Of a stretch of 64,000 nucleotides of DNA, positions 46,554-58,877 are shown in pieces (the first letter of the stretch is position 1; each line of letters opens with the position of its first letter). The stretch lies in contig NC_091255.1 of the NCBI RefSeq assembly GCF_042477335.2, forward strand, positions 22,112,501-22,176,500, written 5' to 3'. A program made the translations under genes and the position numbers. This DNA comes from Ovis canadensis. Lineage: Eukaryota; Chordata; Mammalia; Artiodactyla; Bovidae. Below the pieces are notes generated by a model. That model saw nothing but the letters and a program-made list of their open reading frames with translations, searched no databases and was not told the DNA's origin.

Positions 46554-46674
46554 GCGGAGAAGGAAATGGCAACCCACTCCAGTACTCTTGCCTGGAGAAT
46601 CCCATGGACGGAGGAACTTGGTGGGCTACAGTCCACGGGTTGCAGAGTCAGACATGACTGAGCCACTTCACTTT
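46554..46674 (+). repeat. Short Bov-A (ART-type) SINE with perfect 11-bp TSD
   Basis: Single monomer, GGAGAAGGAAATGGCAACCC to GACTGAGCCACTTCACTTT. Flanked by CTATAGAATAG at 46543-46553 and 46675-46685. Confidence 0.93.
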
Positions 46675-46804
46675 CTATAGAATAGACTGGATTTCTGTGG
46701 CAGCGGATAAACCATTTGATTGAATTAATCTTGTGTTCTTAATCGAGCCACACAGTTTTTCAGCTGTCTCTGGCCTCCCTGGAGGTCTTATGTGACAGCT
46801 CTCA

Positions 46805-49509
46805 GGTTCAGTTCAGTTCAGTTCAGTCGCTCAGTCGTGTCCGACTCTGCAACCCCATGAATCACAGCACGCCAGGCCTCCCTATCCATCACCAACTCCC
46901 GGAGTTCACTCAGAGTCGCGTCCATCAAGTCCGTGATGCCATCCAGCCATCTCATCCTCGGTCTTCCCCTTCTCCTCCTTCCCCTGATCCCTCCCAGCAT
47001 CAAAGTCTTCTCCAATGAGTCAACTCTTCGCATGAGGTGGCCAGACTACTGAAGTTTCAGCTTCAGCATCATTCCTTCCAAAGAAATCCCAGGGCTGATC
47101 TCCTTCAGAATGGACTGGTTGGATATCCTTGCAGTCCAAGGGACTCTCGAGAGCCTTCTCCAACACCACCGTTCAAAAGCATCAATTCTTCAGCGCTCAG
47201 CCTTCTTCACAGTCCAACTCTCACATCCATACATGACCACTGGAAAAACCATAGCCTTGACTAGACGGACCTTTGTTGGCAAAGTAATGTCTCTGCTTTT
47301 GAATATGCTATCTAGGTTGGTCATAACTTTTCTTCCAAGGAGTAAGCGTCTTTTAATTTCATGGTTGCAATCACCATCTGCAGTGATTTTGGAGCCCAAA
47401 AAAGTAAAGTCTGACACTGTTTCTACTGTTTCTCCATCCATTTCCCATGGAGTTATGGGACCAGATGCCATGATCTTTGTTTTCTGAATGTTGAGCTTTA
47501 AGCCAGCTTTTTCACTCTCCTCCTTTACTTTCATCAAGAGGCTTTTTAGTTCCTCTTCACTTTCTGCCATAAGGGTGGTATCATCTGCATATCTGAGGTG
47601 ATTGATATTTCTCCCGGCAATCTTGATTCCAGCTTGTGTTTCTTCCAGTCCAGCGTTTCTTATGATGTACTCTGCATATAAGTTAAATAAGCAGGGTGAC
47701 AATATACAGCCTTGACGCACTCCTTTTCCTATTTAGAACCAGTCTGTTGTTCCATGTCCAGTTATAACTGTTGCTTCTTGACCTGCATACAGATTTCTCA
47801 GGAGGCAGGTTAGGTGGTCTGGTATTCCCATCTCTTTCAGAATTTTCCACAGTTTATTGTGATCCACACAATCAAAGGCTTTGGCATAGTCAATAAAGCA
47901 GAAATAGATGTTTTTCTGGAACTCTTGCGTTTTCGATGATCCAGCGGATGTTGGCCATTTGATCTCTGGTTCCTCTGCCTTTTCTAAAACCAGCTTGAAC
48001 ATCTGGAAGTTCACAGTTCAGGTATTGCTGAAGCCTGGCTTGGAGAATTTTGAGCATTACTTTACTAGCGTGTGAGATGAATGCAATTGTGCGGTAGTTT
48101 GAGCATTCTTTGGCATTGCCTTTCTTTGGGATTGGAATGAAAACTAACCTTCTCCAGTCCTGTGGCCACTGCTGAGTTTTCCAAATTTGCTGGCATATTG
48201 AATGCAGCACTTTCACAGCATCATCGTTCAGGATTTGAAATAGCTCTACTGGAATTCCATCACCTCCACTAGCTTTGTTCGTAGTGATGTTTTCTAAGGC
48301 CCACTTGACTTCACATTCCAGGATGTCTGGCTCTAGATGAGTGATCACACCATCGTGATTATCCGGGTTATGAAGATCTTTTTTGTACAGTTCAGTGTAT
48401 TCTTGCCACCTCTTCTTAATATCTTCTGCTTCTGTTAGGTCCAGACCATTTCTATCCTTTATCGAACCCATCTTTGCATGAAATGTTCCCTTGGTATCTC
48501 TAATTTTCTTGAAGAGATCTCTAGTCTTTCCCGTTCTGTACTTTTCCTCTATTTCTTTGCATTGATCACTGAAGAAGGCTTTCTTATCTCTTCTTGCTAT
48601 TCTTTGGAACTCTGCATTCAGATGCTTATATCTTTCCTTTTCTCCTTGGCTTTTCGCCTCTCTTCTTTTCACAGCTATTTATAAGGCCTCCCCAGACAGC
48701 CATTTTGCTTTTTTGCATTTCTTTTCCACGGGGATGGTCTTGATCCCTGTCTCCTGTACAATGTCACGAATCTCATTCCATAGTTCATCAGGCACTCTAT
48801 CTATCAGATATAGGCCCTTAAATCTATTTCTCACTTCCACTGTATAATCATAAGGGATTTGATTGAGGTCATGCCTGAATGGTCTAGCGGTTTTCCCTGT
48901 TTTCTTCAATTTGAGTCTGAATTTGGTAATAAGGAGTTCATGATCTGAGCCACAGTCAGCTCCTGGTCTTGTTTTTGTTGACTGTATAGAGCTTCTCCAT
49001 CTTTTGCTGCAGAGAATATAATCAATCTGATTTCAGTGTTGACCATCTGGTAATGTCCATGTGTAGAGTCTTCTCTTGTGTTGTTGGAAGAGGGTGTTTG
49101 CTGTGACCAGTGCATTTTCTTGGCAAAACTCTATTAGTCTTTGCCCTGCTTCATTCCGTATTCCAAGGCCAAATTTGCCTGTTACTCCAGGTGTTTCTTG
49201 ACTTCCTACTTTTGCATTCCAGTCCCCTATAATGAAAAGGACATCTTTTTTGGGTGTCAATTCTAAAAGGTCTTGTAGGTCTTCATAGAACCGTTCAACT
49301 TCAGCTTCTTCAGCGTTACTGGTTGGGGCATAGACTTGGATTACTGTAATATTGAATGGTTTGCCTTGGAAATGAACAGAGATCATTCTGTCGTTTTTGA
49401 GACTGCATCCAAGTACTGCATTTCGGACTCTTCTGTTGACCATGATGGCTACTCCATTTCTTCTAAGGGATTCTTGCCTGCAGTAGTAGATATAATGGTC
49501 ATCTGAGTT
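46805..49509 (-). mobile_element. BovB (RTE-type) LINE, nearly full-length, antisense
   Basis: About 2.7 kb. The 3' terminus (TTCAG repeats at 46805-46828) is on the left and the 5' truncation at 49509. Reading right to left: endonuclease part at 49033-49443 (VIQVYAPTSNAEEAEVERFY, GDWNAKVGSQETPG), an intervening region, then reverse transcriptase at 47890-48672 ([39 protein letters not shown]) and at 47190-47720 with the catalytic [20 protein letters not shown] and the C-terminal [17 protein letters not shown]. Frames are broken in several places, so it is not autonomous. BovB is known for horizontal spread between squamates and ruminants. Confidence 0.96.
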
Positions 49510-50330
49510 TGGCAGTTAATCTTGCCTTGGTCCAGAGTTATGTTGATCAGAAGTAGCATCTCAGGAAGTGTGGAGAGGCGGCCTCACAATTGTTTTAAGA
49601 AGCTAGCACTTTATTATTAATCATAGCAAAAAATGCTGAAATGCTGTTATCACCATTGTGAACTGACCGCTAAGTGCCAACTCATAACACTTCCAATATA
49701 CCTCTCTCCTCCCCAGAGAGCTTTCCTTCCAAGTACACTCCCCGTTTCTGTATTGGTGGCTAACCTAACCCTCTTTTCTCTCATTAAATGATAGATAACT
49801 ATTTGAATTCCCCGTTCCACACACCCCCCATTATCACAACATAAAACATTATTTTAAGAAATAAAAAATACGGGGACCTGCACTGTGGAGTTTAATGTTC
49901 CCAAACAATATACTCTATCGGAAAACTCAGTTGGGACTAAATATCTGATGTTCTTATTTCAGTTTCCAACCATAGGATGTTGTCTAAGATGAAAAAGGCC
50001 ATTTTCAGGGTAATTTAATCTCTTTTCCCCACAATCATTGAAAAGGGATGAAAAGTTCAGAAGTACCTTGAAGACACCAGCTCCCAAGTATCAGGGGCCT
50101 TGGAGATGGGTGAACTGATAAGAACGCTCAGGAGAGGAGGAGAGTGCCGCAGTGGGCCAGCCTTTACTGCCTGGGAATTTGCTTTGCCTTTGAGAGGTGG
50201 AACAGTTTTCCCACACAGTATCCCGTTGGGAGCCTCTTTTAAGCAAAGTCAAGCTGCAGCAGAAAAGCCACTGGACTGGGGGCAGGAGCCAGAGCCCAAT
50301 TTTTTTTTTTGCCTAGAGGATGACATCTTG

Positions 50331-50382
50331 ATATATATATATATTTTTATTTTATTTTATTTTATTTATTTATTTATTTTTT
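50331..50382. repeat. Low-complexity TA then TTTTA/TTTA tract
   Basis: TA dinucleotides followed by repeated TTTTA and TTTA units. Confidence 0.9.
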
Positions 50383-51499
50383 TACCAAAGGGCATTTATC
50401 TAAGCTCTAGTCACAGGTAGGTGACAGCAATGTGCATCCTTACCTGGCTGCCCCCACCCCCCGCTAGATCTTTGCCTTGTTTTGGGTGTGCATAGTTTCA
50501 GATTCAAGACACCTGTCAGATCTCAGTGAGCACAGGTTTAGCTTCAATGATGTAAAGCAAAATGCTTTTGAGAGCAAAATCTCCCAGGAGTGCCTCCACC
50601 CCCAGCAACTGCAGAAAAGAAGGCGTTGGTGGGAGAGAAGGGTGGCTATAGACGTCATTGCATCTTCCAGATCCCAGCTGTGACCTGGCTCAGAGTTTTA
50701 CAGTTAAAAATAACCATGGCTTAGAGTTGGGGGGTGGGGGGAGTAAACTGTTTGTCTCCATGGAAGCAAGGAGGAAGGTGGGGGGAAGCTGAGTCTTGGA
50801 TTTCCAGCAGATGTGGCAAGAGGGTATGAATGTAGGGGCTGGGAGTTTAGAAGCCCTCTGGTGAAGGAAGATTATCCCTGATTAGCATCCAGATTGTAGT
50901 CAGACTTTGCTCCAGGGTTCTGGAGACAGAATTGCAGAGGTTATGTTTGCAACAATGTATACATTTTGGGTGGGTGAAGTCTTGCTTGAGGCTTACAATT
51001 TCCTGTAACACAGATTTGCTACTATTTGGCAAAGCAGAGAGCAGATGAGCAACACAGTAGGTTAGATGCTGCCTTCTAACCAATCTGGGGACCTCTGCTA
51101 CACCCCACCCCTTCAGTTTCCCTTGTTTTTATTTGCACAGTCAGAGGTTTGACATCAGAATATTGTCACAATTTATAACTAGAGGGGGCTGGGCTCCTGG
51201 GCTGATATGGTCATTAACTCCCTTTCAGTAGGATCAGTTTTTTCTCTTTGGTGTTGTAGGAGATTATGGAAAGTGGTATTAATTACCTTGTAAGTCCTTA
51301 AAGTTATATCTTACCATTTCTGGTATTATTACTACCAGAGGTTACTAACTCTTGGTGGGGGAGGAGGTATTTTATTTTTTCATTTCCCTTTTCTTTGAAG
51401 GTTTCCTTTGAAACAATTTTTTCCCCTCAAGAAATACATGAATATATTTTAATTTAAAAAAAAATCAAATCCTTCTATTTTCCTTTTTAAATGAAGGGT

Positions 51500-51680
51500 G
51501 CATATGCTTTCTTATTTACCTGTCTGGCATACTGGAGTGACTTAAGTGCTAATCTTTGTACTGCTACTTAATACAACCTTGGGCAAGTTTTTTTAACCCC
51601 TCATTTCTGAACTATGGTTGATGAAACCTACCCGACTGTGTTTGATGAAGATAAATGGGATAAAGTATGTAATTCACCTG
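51500..51680 (+). repeat. MIR SINE
   Basis: ACTGCTACTTAATACAACCT, TTGGGCAAGTTTTTTTAACC, CTCATTTCTGAACTATGG in MIR order. Confidence 0.65.
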
Positions 51681-51974
51681 ACACCTTCCTTCCCTTCCCA
51701 TTGAGCCTTTAATATTTTCATTTGACTTCAGCCAGGTATGAACAAGCCTTTGATTTTCCATGGTAAATGGTAAATTCACACCATGATAAAGTCTCACAGA
51801 GGGACACTAAGATCTGAAGGACACAGATCAACTGTTAAAATAGGCACAGGTGCATTTTTCCATGGGTGTTGTTTATATTGGAATCTTCATCACTGTGCAT
51901 CATTCCCACAGCCCCGGAGCTGAATTAAGGGCAGAACGTTTCAGAGACAGATAGATACTAAATGTTTAGTTATC

Positions 51975-52522
51975 CTCAGTTCAGTTCAGTCGCTCATTTG
52001 TGTCCGACTCTTTGCGACCCCATGAATCACAGCACACCAGGCCTTCCTGTCCATCACCAACTCCCGGAGTTCACTCAGACTCACGTCCATCAAGTCAGTG
52101 ATGCCATCCAGCCTTCTCATCCTCTGTTGTACCCTTCTCCTCCTGCCCCCAGTCCCTCCCAGCATCAGAGTCTTTTCCAATGAGTCAACTCTTCGCATGA
52201 GGTGGCCAAAGTACTGGAGTTTCAGCTTCGGCATCATTCCTTCCAAAGAAATCCCAGCGGTGATCTCCTTGCAGTCCAAGGAACTCTTGAGAGCCTTCTC
52301 CAACACCACAGTTCAAAAGCATCAATTCTTCAGCGCTCAGCCTTCTTCACAGTCCAACTCTCACATCCATACATGACCACAGGAAAAACCATAGCCTTGA
52401 CTAGACGGACGTTAGTTGGCAAAGTGATGTCTCTGCTTTTGAATATGCTATCTAGGTTGGTCATAACTTTTCTTCCAAGGAGTAAGCGTCTTTTAATTTC
52501 ATGGCTGAAATCACCATCTGCA
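51975..52522 (-). mobile_element. BovB LINE 3' fragment, antisense
   Basis: About 550 bp, colinear with the left part of the BovB copy at 46805: CAGTTCAGTCGCTCATTTGT, GAATCACAGCACACCAGGCC, ACCATAGCCTTGACTAGACG. It ends in the region just upstream of the RT C-terminus. Confidence 0.95.
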
Positions 52523-53600
52523 TGTTGCAGTAATAATTCCTTACATAATGCCTAGCTCAAGAAGCTTGAACTCAGGTTACAAAATTATACGTACACTGTA
52601 AGAAAAGTAAAAAATCAGGCATGGAAGAAAAAAAATCAGGAAAAGATGCTAATAGTTGTTTCATTAAGTAGTAAAATTAGGGGTGATGCTTTCTCCCTCT
52701 CTATCTCTTCTGGGTGTTTTGTTTTTTGTAATGTGACTTTTTTATCGATGGAAAAATAAATAACATGAGAACTAGTAAGACTGTACAAATAGAAGTTTAT
52801 AGTATTTTGCAATGAATAATATCTACTTAATCCTTATGATAGCCATAAAAGGCACTATCTTCTTACAAAATAGCACAAGCATTAGGCAAGTTTCTCTAGT
52901 ACATGAAATATGTTTTTTTGATTTCTATCCCTCTAGTTTTGGGGGTTTTTTTGTTTTTAAATATTTTCCATATTTATACAGTTTTCTCCCAGATACCTAG
53001 TGTCCACTGTCCCTCTTAAATGTGTGAAAGGACAATAACATCAAGCTTTACTTCCCTGGGGGATTTGCATTTTTATAGCTATTAATGGCATGGACTCTGG
53101 AATTACAGGTATTAGTAAGAAGGCATTCCAGAGCCCTGGGACCTGATGACACCCTGAAATCAAGATTCTATAGACTGGGGAGCCCTGAATACAGCTGTCT
53201 TCCAATTGTGACAGATATGTCGAACCTGTTGCCCATTTGTTAACCAGAAGCAGCAATACAAATGGAAGATGCAACTATTTGAGGGACTCATAAAGGTCTG
53301 GTTTAGTTTCAGGAGCAGTCACTGCCCAAGCAATTAAGGAGAATATTTTTGGAAAGGCAGACATCAGAAGCCAAGCAGAGTAGAAGTTTCTACCCTCTAT
53401 TTACTGGGTCTAATCAGATCAGCTCTTATTTTGCACAGAATCTACACTACTCTAAAGCACTGCTTATTTAGATGTAGTCAGGAGCATCCACACCTTTCCT
53501 GGGCACAGACAAGTCAGATTTTTACCGCAGACGATCTCTAAGGCGTTCCTACATCTAAAATAATTGACACCTATAAATGTACCTATTTATAGTCTAGTAA

Positions 53601-53814
53601 AGCGCTGCCCAGTAAGGAAGCCACTGGCCTCATGAGGCTATTTACATTTAAATTGATTAAAATTAATTACAATTTAAAATTCAGTTCTTCAATCACACTA
53701 GGCACGTTTCAAGAGCTCAAAAGCCATGTGAAGCTAGCAGCTGCCGTACTGGACAGTGCAGTACGGGTCATCTCCAGCCCCTAAAGTTCTATCCGACAGT
53801 GCTGGTCCAGAAGA
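53601..53814. repeat. hAT-type MITE (GCGCTGTCCAATA-type ends)
   Basis: Left end AGCGCTGCCCAGTAAGGAAG, interior TTTAAATTGATTAAAATTAA, TTTCAAGAGCTCAAAAGCCA, right end CCGACAGTGCTGG. The ends are imperfect inverted repeats. It resembles the MER3 group by memory. Confidence 0.7.
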
Positions 53815-55146
53815 CACTTTCAAACTGCATTTTTTTGTCGAGGCTTCTGTAAGCCCGCATTTCCACATTCTGTAAAGGGATAAAGCACCTCCCTACCCAC
53901 AGGCATATATGTACAGTCACTAAAGGATCTCTCTGAGTTCAGCACTTCTTCCTACCTTGCTTAATCTCTAGATCTTTACACATACATTACACTCAGCACA
54001 AACTTTAATTTAGCCCTCCTCCCTCTTCCCTGATGAGGATTTGATTCTTCATGGTAGGCTTAGTTCTACAATGTGTGAAAATGCCCAGTTCCTTGTCACC
54101 AAGGAGCTGTTCTGGAAACCTGCCTTCTATGTAATAAACAAGCTTGAATCTGAAGAGAGATGTATCTGTGCATGCTGCTGAGTCACCAAATTGACTGAAG
54201 GAAAGACTGTGGGGGGAGAAACAGAGACGAAAGCAGCATACAATCATTTCTATTAGAGATTTTGCTATTTTGGTATTGGCATGTCAAAAATAAGTCACTA
54301 GATGAATTGATGGTGGCGCAGTTTGGTACTGGGTAGATGCCTTTCCCAGGCAAGATTTGAACTAACGTGTTATCCTGAATCAGATTCTGCATTGTTCTCT
54401 CTTGGAAAGATTAATTTTGCTTAATTTTAAGGCTTTCTCTCTTGATGATGGGAAAACTAGACATCTTTCCATTCTAGGCCTTTTTAGCTCCCTTCAGATG
54501 ATCACTAAAATGGCTTTGATGTTATATTTTTGTCTGGAAAGCAGACAGAACTTTTGGATATTCCTGCACCCACGGAATGACTCGGAATCCGGTTGGAGAT
54601 CAAAAAGAGCATGAAAAAGCCTCAAAGCTTGCGGTTGAAGATGCAGGAGGTCAGGAGAGTGGGATGCAAACCCAAAGCGCTGTGTTCACATCCCTCACCC
54701 ATCCCTCCTCCCAAAACTATGATTACTCCTTTGACTGTTCAGCAACTCTGATGCCAGCGATTTACACCGGTGAGGAGCTGGGGCTGGTGAGTAAAGGGCT
54801 GGGTGTGGAGTCGGGACTCTTAGGAGCCTGACTCACTGCCCAGCCTCGAGGAAGTTGTTTATACCTCCCCTCACCTGCCAGGGCAGGGATGTATTGAATG
54901 TCCGCTCTGCGTCTACTCAAGTTATAGATGGACAAACCTACATTAAAAAAAAAAAAAGACCCTCAAAGTGACACAGCAAATAAGCCCTCCATGAATTAAT
55001 GCTTTCAGCCTGTGAGACCCTCAGCCCTGCCTTGGAGACACAAGGTGTGGACTTGGTGTTTTGAAACTCAGGTGGTACCTGTGGTTCATGACAGTGGGTT
55101 GGCGGTCTTGGGGCAGGCAGAAGATGGCCACATCTTTGGCATTTCT

Positions 55147-55362
55147 GGGCTTCCTTGGTGGGTCAGACGGTAAGGAATCGCCTGCAATGCGGGAAACCCG
55201 GATTCGATCCCTGGGTTGGGAAGATCCCCTAAAGGAGGGCATGGCAACCCACTCCAGTATTCTTGCCTAGAGAATCCCCGTGGATAGAGTAGCCTGGCGG
55301 GCTACAGTCCATGGGGTGGCAAAGAGTCGGACACGACTGAGCGACTAAGCACAGCACAGCAC
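55147..55362 (+). repeat. Bov-tA SINE
   Basis: GGGCTTCCTTGGTGGGTCAG, CCCGGATTCGATCCCTGGGT, and CACGACTGAGCGACTAAGCA then a short CACAG-rich tail. Confidence 0.92.
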
Positions 55363-55755
55363 ATAGCCCCTTGAGTCTCTGACAACATAGCCTCCCACAG
55401 TCGCTGGAAACTGCCCATACCTGCCCAAGCAAAATTCAGCCAACAGTTGCCATGAGATTTATTTTCTCTTCACTCTTTGGTCCCAACTCCGGGCTCCCCC
55501 TTGTAGGATGGAAGGTGGGGGTAGGAGATTAGTCACTAACTGCAATCTTCACACCTTTTATATTTGTATCGTTTTCTTGCCTTTAACTCTCTCACATCCA
55601 CAAAGTACCCTAGTTCGCCATCCCTTGGCCCTCGCCGAAACCTAGATTGGAGGAAGACGCTCAAGTAGGGAAACAGCAGGGTCGTATGTTGTGACACAGA
55701 GGGGGACACCGCTGGGGTCCTCTGAGCAGAGGTCTGCCGGGGTACAAGGGATGAG

Positions 55756-56570
55756 AGCGCTGGATGCCTGACTCCGCGGCGGAGCGCACAGTGCGCACGC
55801 GCGCCGCCTGCGGCTCCGCGCGCCCCCGGGTCTGCGGCCCGGGCGCCCGCCGCGCGCCTCTTGCGCCGAGGCCCCGCTCCCGCCCCGAGCCGCCGAGGCC
55901 CCGCCCCGAGCACAGAGGCCCCGCCCCCTCCCCGAGCGACCGCCCCGCCCCAGGGGGAGGGCGGCGGGGCGCAGCGAGCGTGCGCGCGGCCCGCCCCGGC
56001 GCGGGCGGAGGAGAGAAGGAGGGGCGCGCGCGGCGGCCAGCCCGCAGACGCCGGGAGCCGCGCAGCAGAGAAGAACGCTGGCCGCGAGCCTGGGCGAGCC
56101 GGTACGGGGCCCGCGGGCTCGGGCGGGGGGCGGCGGGCGGGCGGGACTTGGCGCCGACCGGGCCCCGGGGCCCCTAGCCGGAGCGGACTGCTATGGGCCC
56201 GCGGGAGCCGGGTCTCCAGAAACTTTGTGCCGGCGTCCCCCACCTGCTCCCGGGCGCTTCTCGCATCTTCTGGTCGGCGGGGAGAGGAGAGGCCCGGCGA
56301 CCTCCGCCGCGACCCCTGCTTCCCGCCCGGCCCCGCCTCGCGGGCGCTCGGAGCACCCCCCCGCCCACTCCGGCCGCCCACCCGGGCTGCTCTCCTGCTG
56401 CGGCGGCGCCTGGGCCCGGGTCCCGGCCCTCGGCTCCTCGCGAGCATCCTCTCTGCTCCCCTCCCCCTCCCTGACCCCTCTGCTCCCCGGTCCAGCCATG
56501 GCCTCTCTCTGCATCCTAGCCCCGCCGCCACCGTTCGCCCGCTCCGAGCCTCGGGAGCGTCGGCGGCTTC
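55756..56570 (+). promoter_or_regulatory. CpG island, probable DUSP14 promoter and first exon
   Basis: Very GC- and CpG-rich, sharply different from the AT-rich flanks, and the only such island in the window. No TATA box is evident. Three GAGGCCCCGC units (55868, 55895, 55915) and further CCCCGCCCC motifs are Sp1/KLF-type GC boxes. A splice-donor-like CCG|GTACGG at 56101-56107 could end a non-coding first exon. Assignment to DUSP14 (a dual-specificity phosphatase) rests on remembered human gene order, TADA2A then DUSP14 on the same strand. No DUSP14 coding sequence is visible in the window. Orientation and gene identity are inference; the island itself is directly visible. Confidence 0.7.
55868..55950. 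promoter_or_regulatory. Cluster of GC boxes
   Basis: Repeated GAGGCCCCGCCCC-like units followed by CCGCCCCGCCCC, matching the Sp1/KLF consensus on either strand. Likely core promoter elements of the CpG-island promoter. Confidence 0.6.
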
Positions 56571-58768
56571 TTGCCTCTTCCGAAGGTTTCTGGTGCATTG
56601 ATAGAAGCAACTTGACTTTCAGCAATGCCAAGTATTCAACTTGAGGGTGTCTCTACGGTGGTGGATTGGTGTGCACAGTGCCAACGTTATCTTTTTATTT
56701 CTCTTAAGTACCCTTGCTCCAAAGCGAAGTTGAGTTCTTGTTTGTGTGCGAGAGGAGTTAGTTGCATGCTGTATGTAGCTGCCTTCTCTGGGCTGCATAT
56801 TTTATTTAGGTGGATGTTGCCAATGGTACCAGCTACTGTTACGGTAACTGGGCATCCCAGAGGCAAGGGAAAGAGGTGTGACTTTACAATGCAGTTCTAC
56901 TATGTAGGGATTTTTTTTTTTTTAAGTACCGTGTTCTTTTCATCCAGGAAGACCTCAGGGGCATTTAGCATGTGTTAACTAGCTGTTCTTAGTTTTATGA
57001 GAGATAGGTAAAGAGCAGTACCATCCTATTTTACAGATGTGAACATGGAGGCAAAAAGTCAAGTCCTGATTCGTTTACTCATCTGAAAGGAATATAGACC
57101 AGAGTTCCTGGAATTCCTAGTCCATGAGGGATTCTTAGTCAGAAGTGTCATGGAATGTTGGAACTGACTCCCTGAGATGGTACAGAGCAGTTAAAAGCCA
57201 CAGAGGCTGGAACTGTCAGCATCTCCATGCTTGAGACTCAGCGGTGTCACAAAGTTAAGTGACACCATACAAGTCATAGCTGCTCTCCGTGTGTTTCCTG
57301 CTCTTTACAACCAGAGGAACAAAGGTGCTGTATTCTTTCCAAAGTTACCTGAACGTGTATGGAAGCTCCACTTTCTTGAGCTGCGTTTGGTGTTTCGTGA
57401 TTGTTCCTTGTTGTGGACTCCTAAAGGCCTCCATTCTCGGGTTGTTAGAAATGTGGGGAAGGAGGCACCTCTTAGAATGAATAGCTGCCTCTTCTTCACT
57501 AGACACCCCTGAGCCTTCACACCAGAGACAGGCTGAGGCAGGGACCCTGACCTGGGTGGGGGCAGAGGGTTGCCTGGTGGAGATAGGAAGGCGCCCTGCA
57601 CGGGCGGCTTGACACATGGGCCCTATTCCTGCCTCCAGCTCTGACTCATCTTCTGACGCTTGGGGGAGGAGAGGTAGGTGCTTGATATTTTTGGCTTTCC
57701 CCCCATAAAACGGGAGACAGTTTCCTTCATTCCAAGGTTTTTAAACGTCAGTGTCCACCGTGTCTACACTGAGTTCTCAGTTGAACTCTCTGACAGGTTG
57801 AATGTAGGTATGATTCCTGCAGTATTCTTTAATACAATGGTATACGTGTATATTATTATTTAAAAAAAAAAAAAAACTGGCCAGGTGTGTCCAAGAAATC
57901 CTTTAAAACTTCAGCATTTTAAAATGTTGGTTCTTAAGGAGGAATCTGTGTTTGGTAGATTCTTTTGCAATTGGGATTTTATTTTAAGGCAAGGTGGTTT
58001 ACAAATACTTTTTCCCAATATCACAAGAATTAAACATACTGTTTTAAACAATTAAAACTTTACAGATAAAATTAAAACTTTCTTTTGAGCATCTGTCCCC
58101 AGAGTAATCGCTGTGTATATTTTTATTGGTTTATGTGTGTTCTTTGAGACTTTGCTAAGCATTTTCTTGAAAGTTTGTACAGAATGATTCTTTTTTCTGG
58201 TTTGTATAGTCTGAAAACCTCTAGCTTTTCTATTTTTTTTTTCTGAGTGACATTTTTACTAAATTATTTTATTATTTTTAAGTATTAACTTTAAATGTCC
58301 TGTTTATAGGCACTTGGTTTCTGTCTAAAACAGGTAACTTTGTGCTTTTAGTCCAGCTGGTCATTAAGTTTTACTGACCCTGATAGCACTGGGAGTATTT
58401 GCTCCAGACAATAGGCAAATGATCCTTTCTTAACTTTAAGACAGTTAAATCATTAAGATCCTTGGTGCTTCTCTTGGTTGCAAAAGAAAACTTTGCTATT
58501 AAAAAAAAAGAAATCTCTTCTATTTGTCTTTTCTTTGCTTGTGAGGAGGCGTAAAAGGGAGTGGAAGGCGAAGGGAGTTGCTGAAGCAACCGTCCTGGGT
58601 GTAAACTTAGCGAGAGTTTAAGATGATGGCTTTCGTTATTGATGACAGCCTCACTGGCGTGAAGACAGAGAAAGGAAAATGTTAACGTTTTCCATGAAAA
58701 CCATTCAAATCAGTAATTTCAGAAGATGGGTGAGCAAAACAAAATTTAAGTCAAAGAGTTTATGGGTT

Positions 58769-58877
58769 CCTGGCGGTCCAGTGGTTAGGACCGTGCAATT
58801 TTGCTGCCGCGTCCTGGATCTAGTTCCTGATCAGGGAACTAAGATTTCACAAGTTGCTGGGCATGGCAAAAAAAAAA
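58769..58877 (+). repeat. CHR-type SINE with perfect 16-bp TSD
   Basis: CCTGGCGGTCCAGTGGTTAG, TCTAGTTCCTGATCAGGGAA, A tail. Flanked by AAAGAGTTTATGGGTT at 58753-58768 and 58878-58893. Confidence 0.95.

Larger units (their letters stand above)
42916..55755. other. Intergenic region 3' of TADA2A
   Basis: No gene recognised. It holds CHR SINEs at 43876 and 45492, a short Bov-A at 46554, antisense BovB fragments at 46805 and 51975, a MIR near 51500-51680, an hAT MITE at 53601 and a Bov-tA at 55147. 44174-45483, 49510-51500, 52523-53600 and 53815-55146 show no confident element. The antisense 154-codon frame at 45843-46307 is unsupported. Confidence 0.75.

Noticed and set aside
47110..47487. 125-codon + strand frame repeated at 31058 (minus) and 52202 (plus)
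   Set aside because: It is the antisense reading of the BovB reverse transcriptase C-terminus and recurs in every copy.
55536..56631. Several long overlapping open frames (up to 331 codons) on both strands
   Set aside because: They come from the GC-rich CpG island, where stop codons are rare; composition is Arg/Gly/Pro/Ala-rich with no domain or conserved motif.
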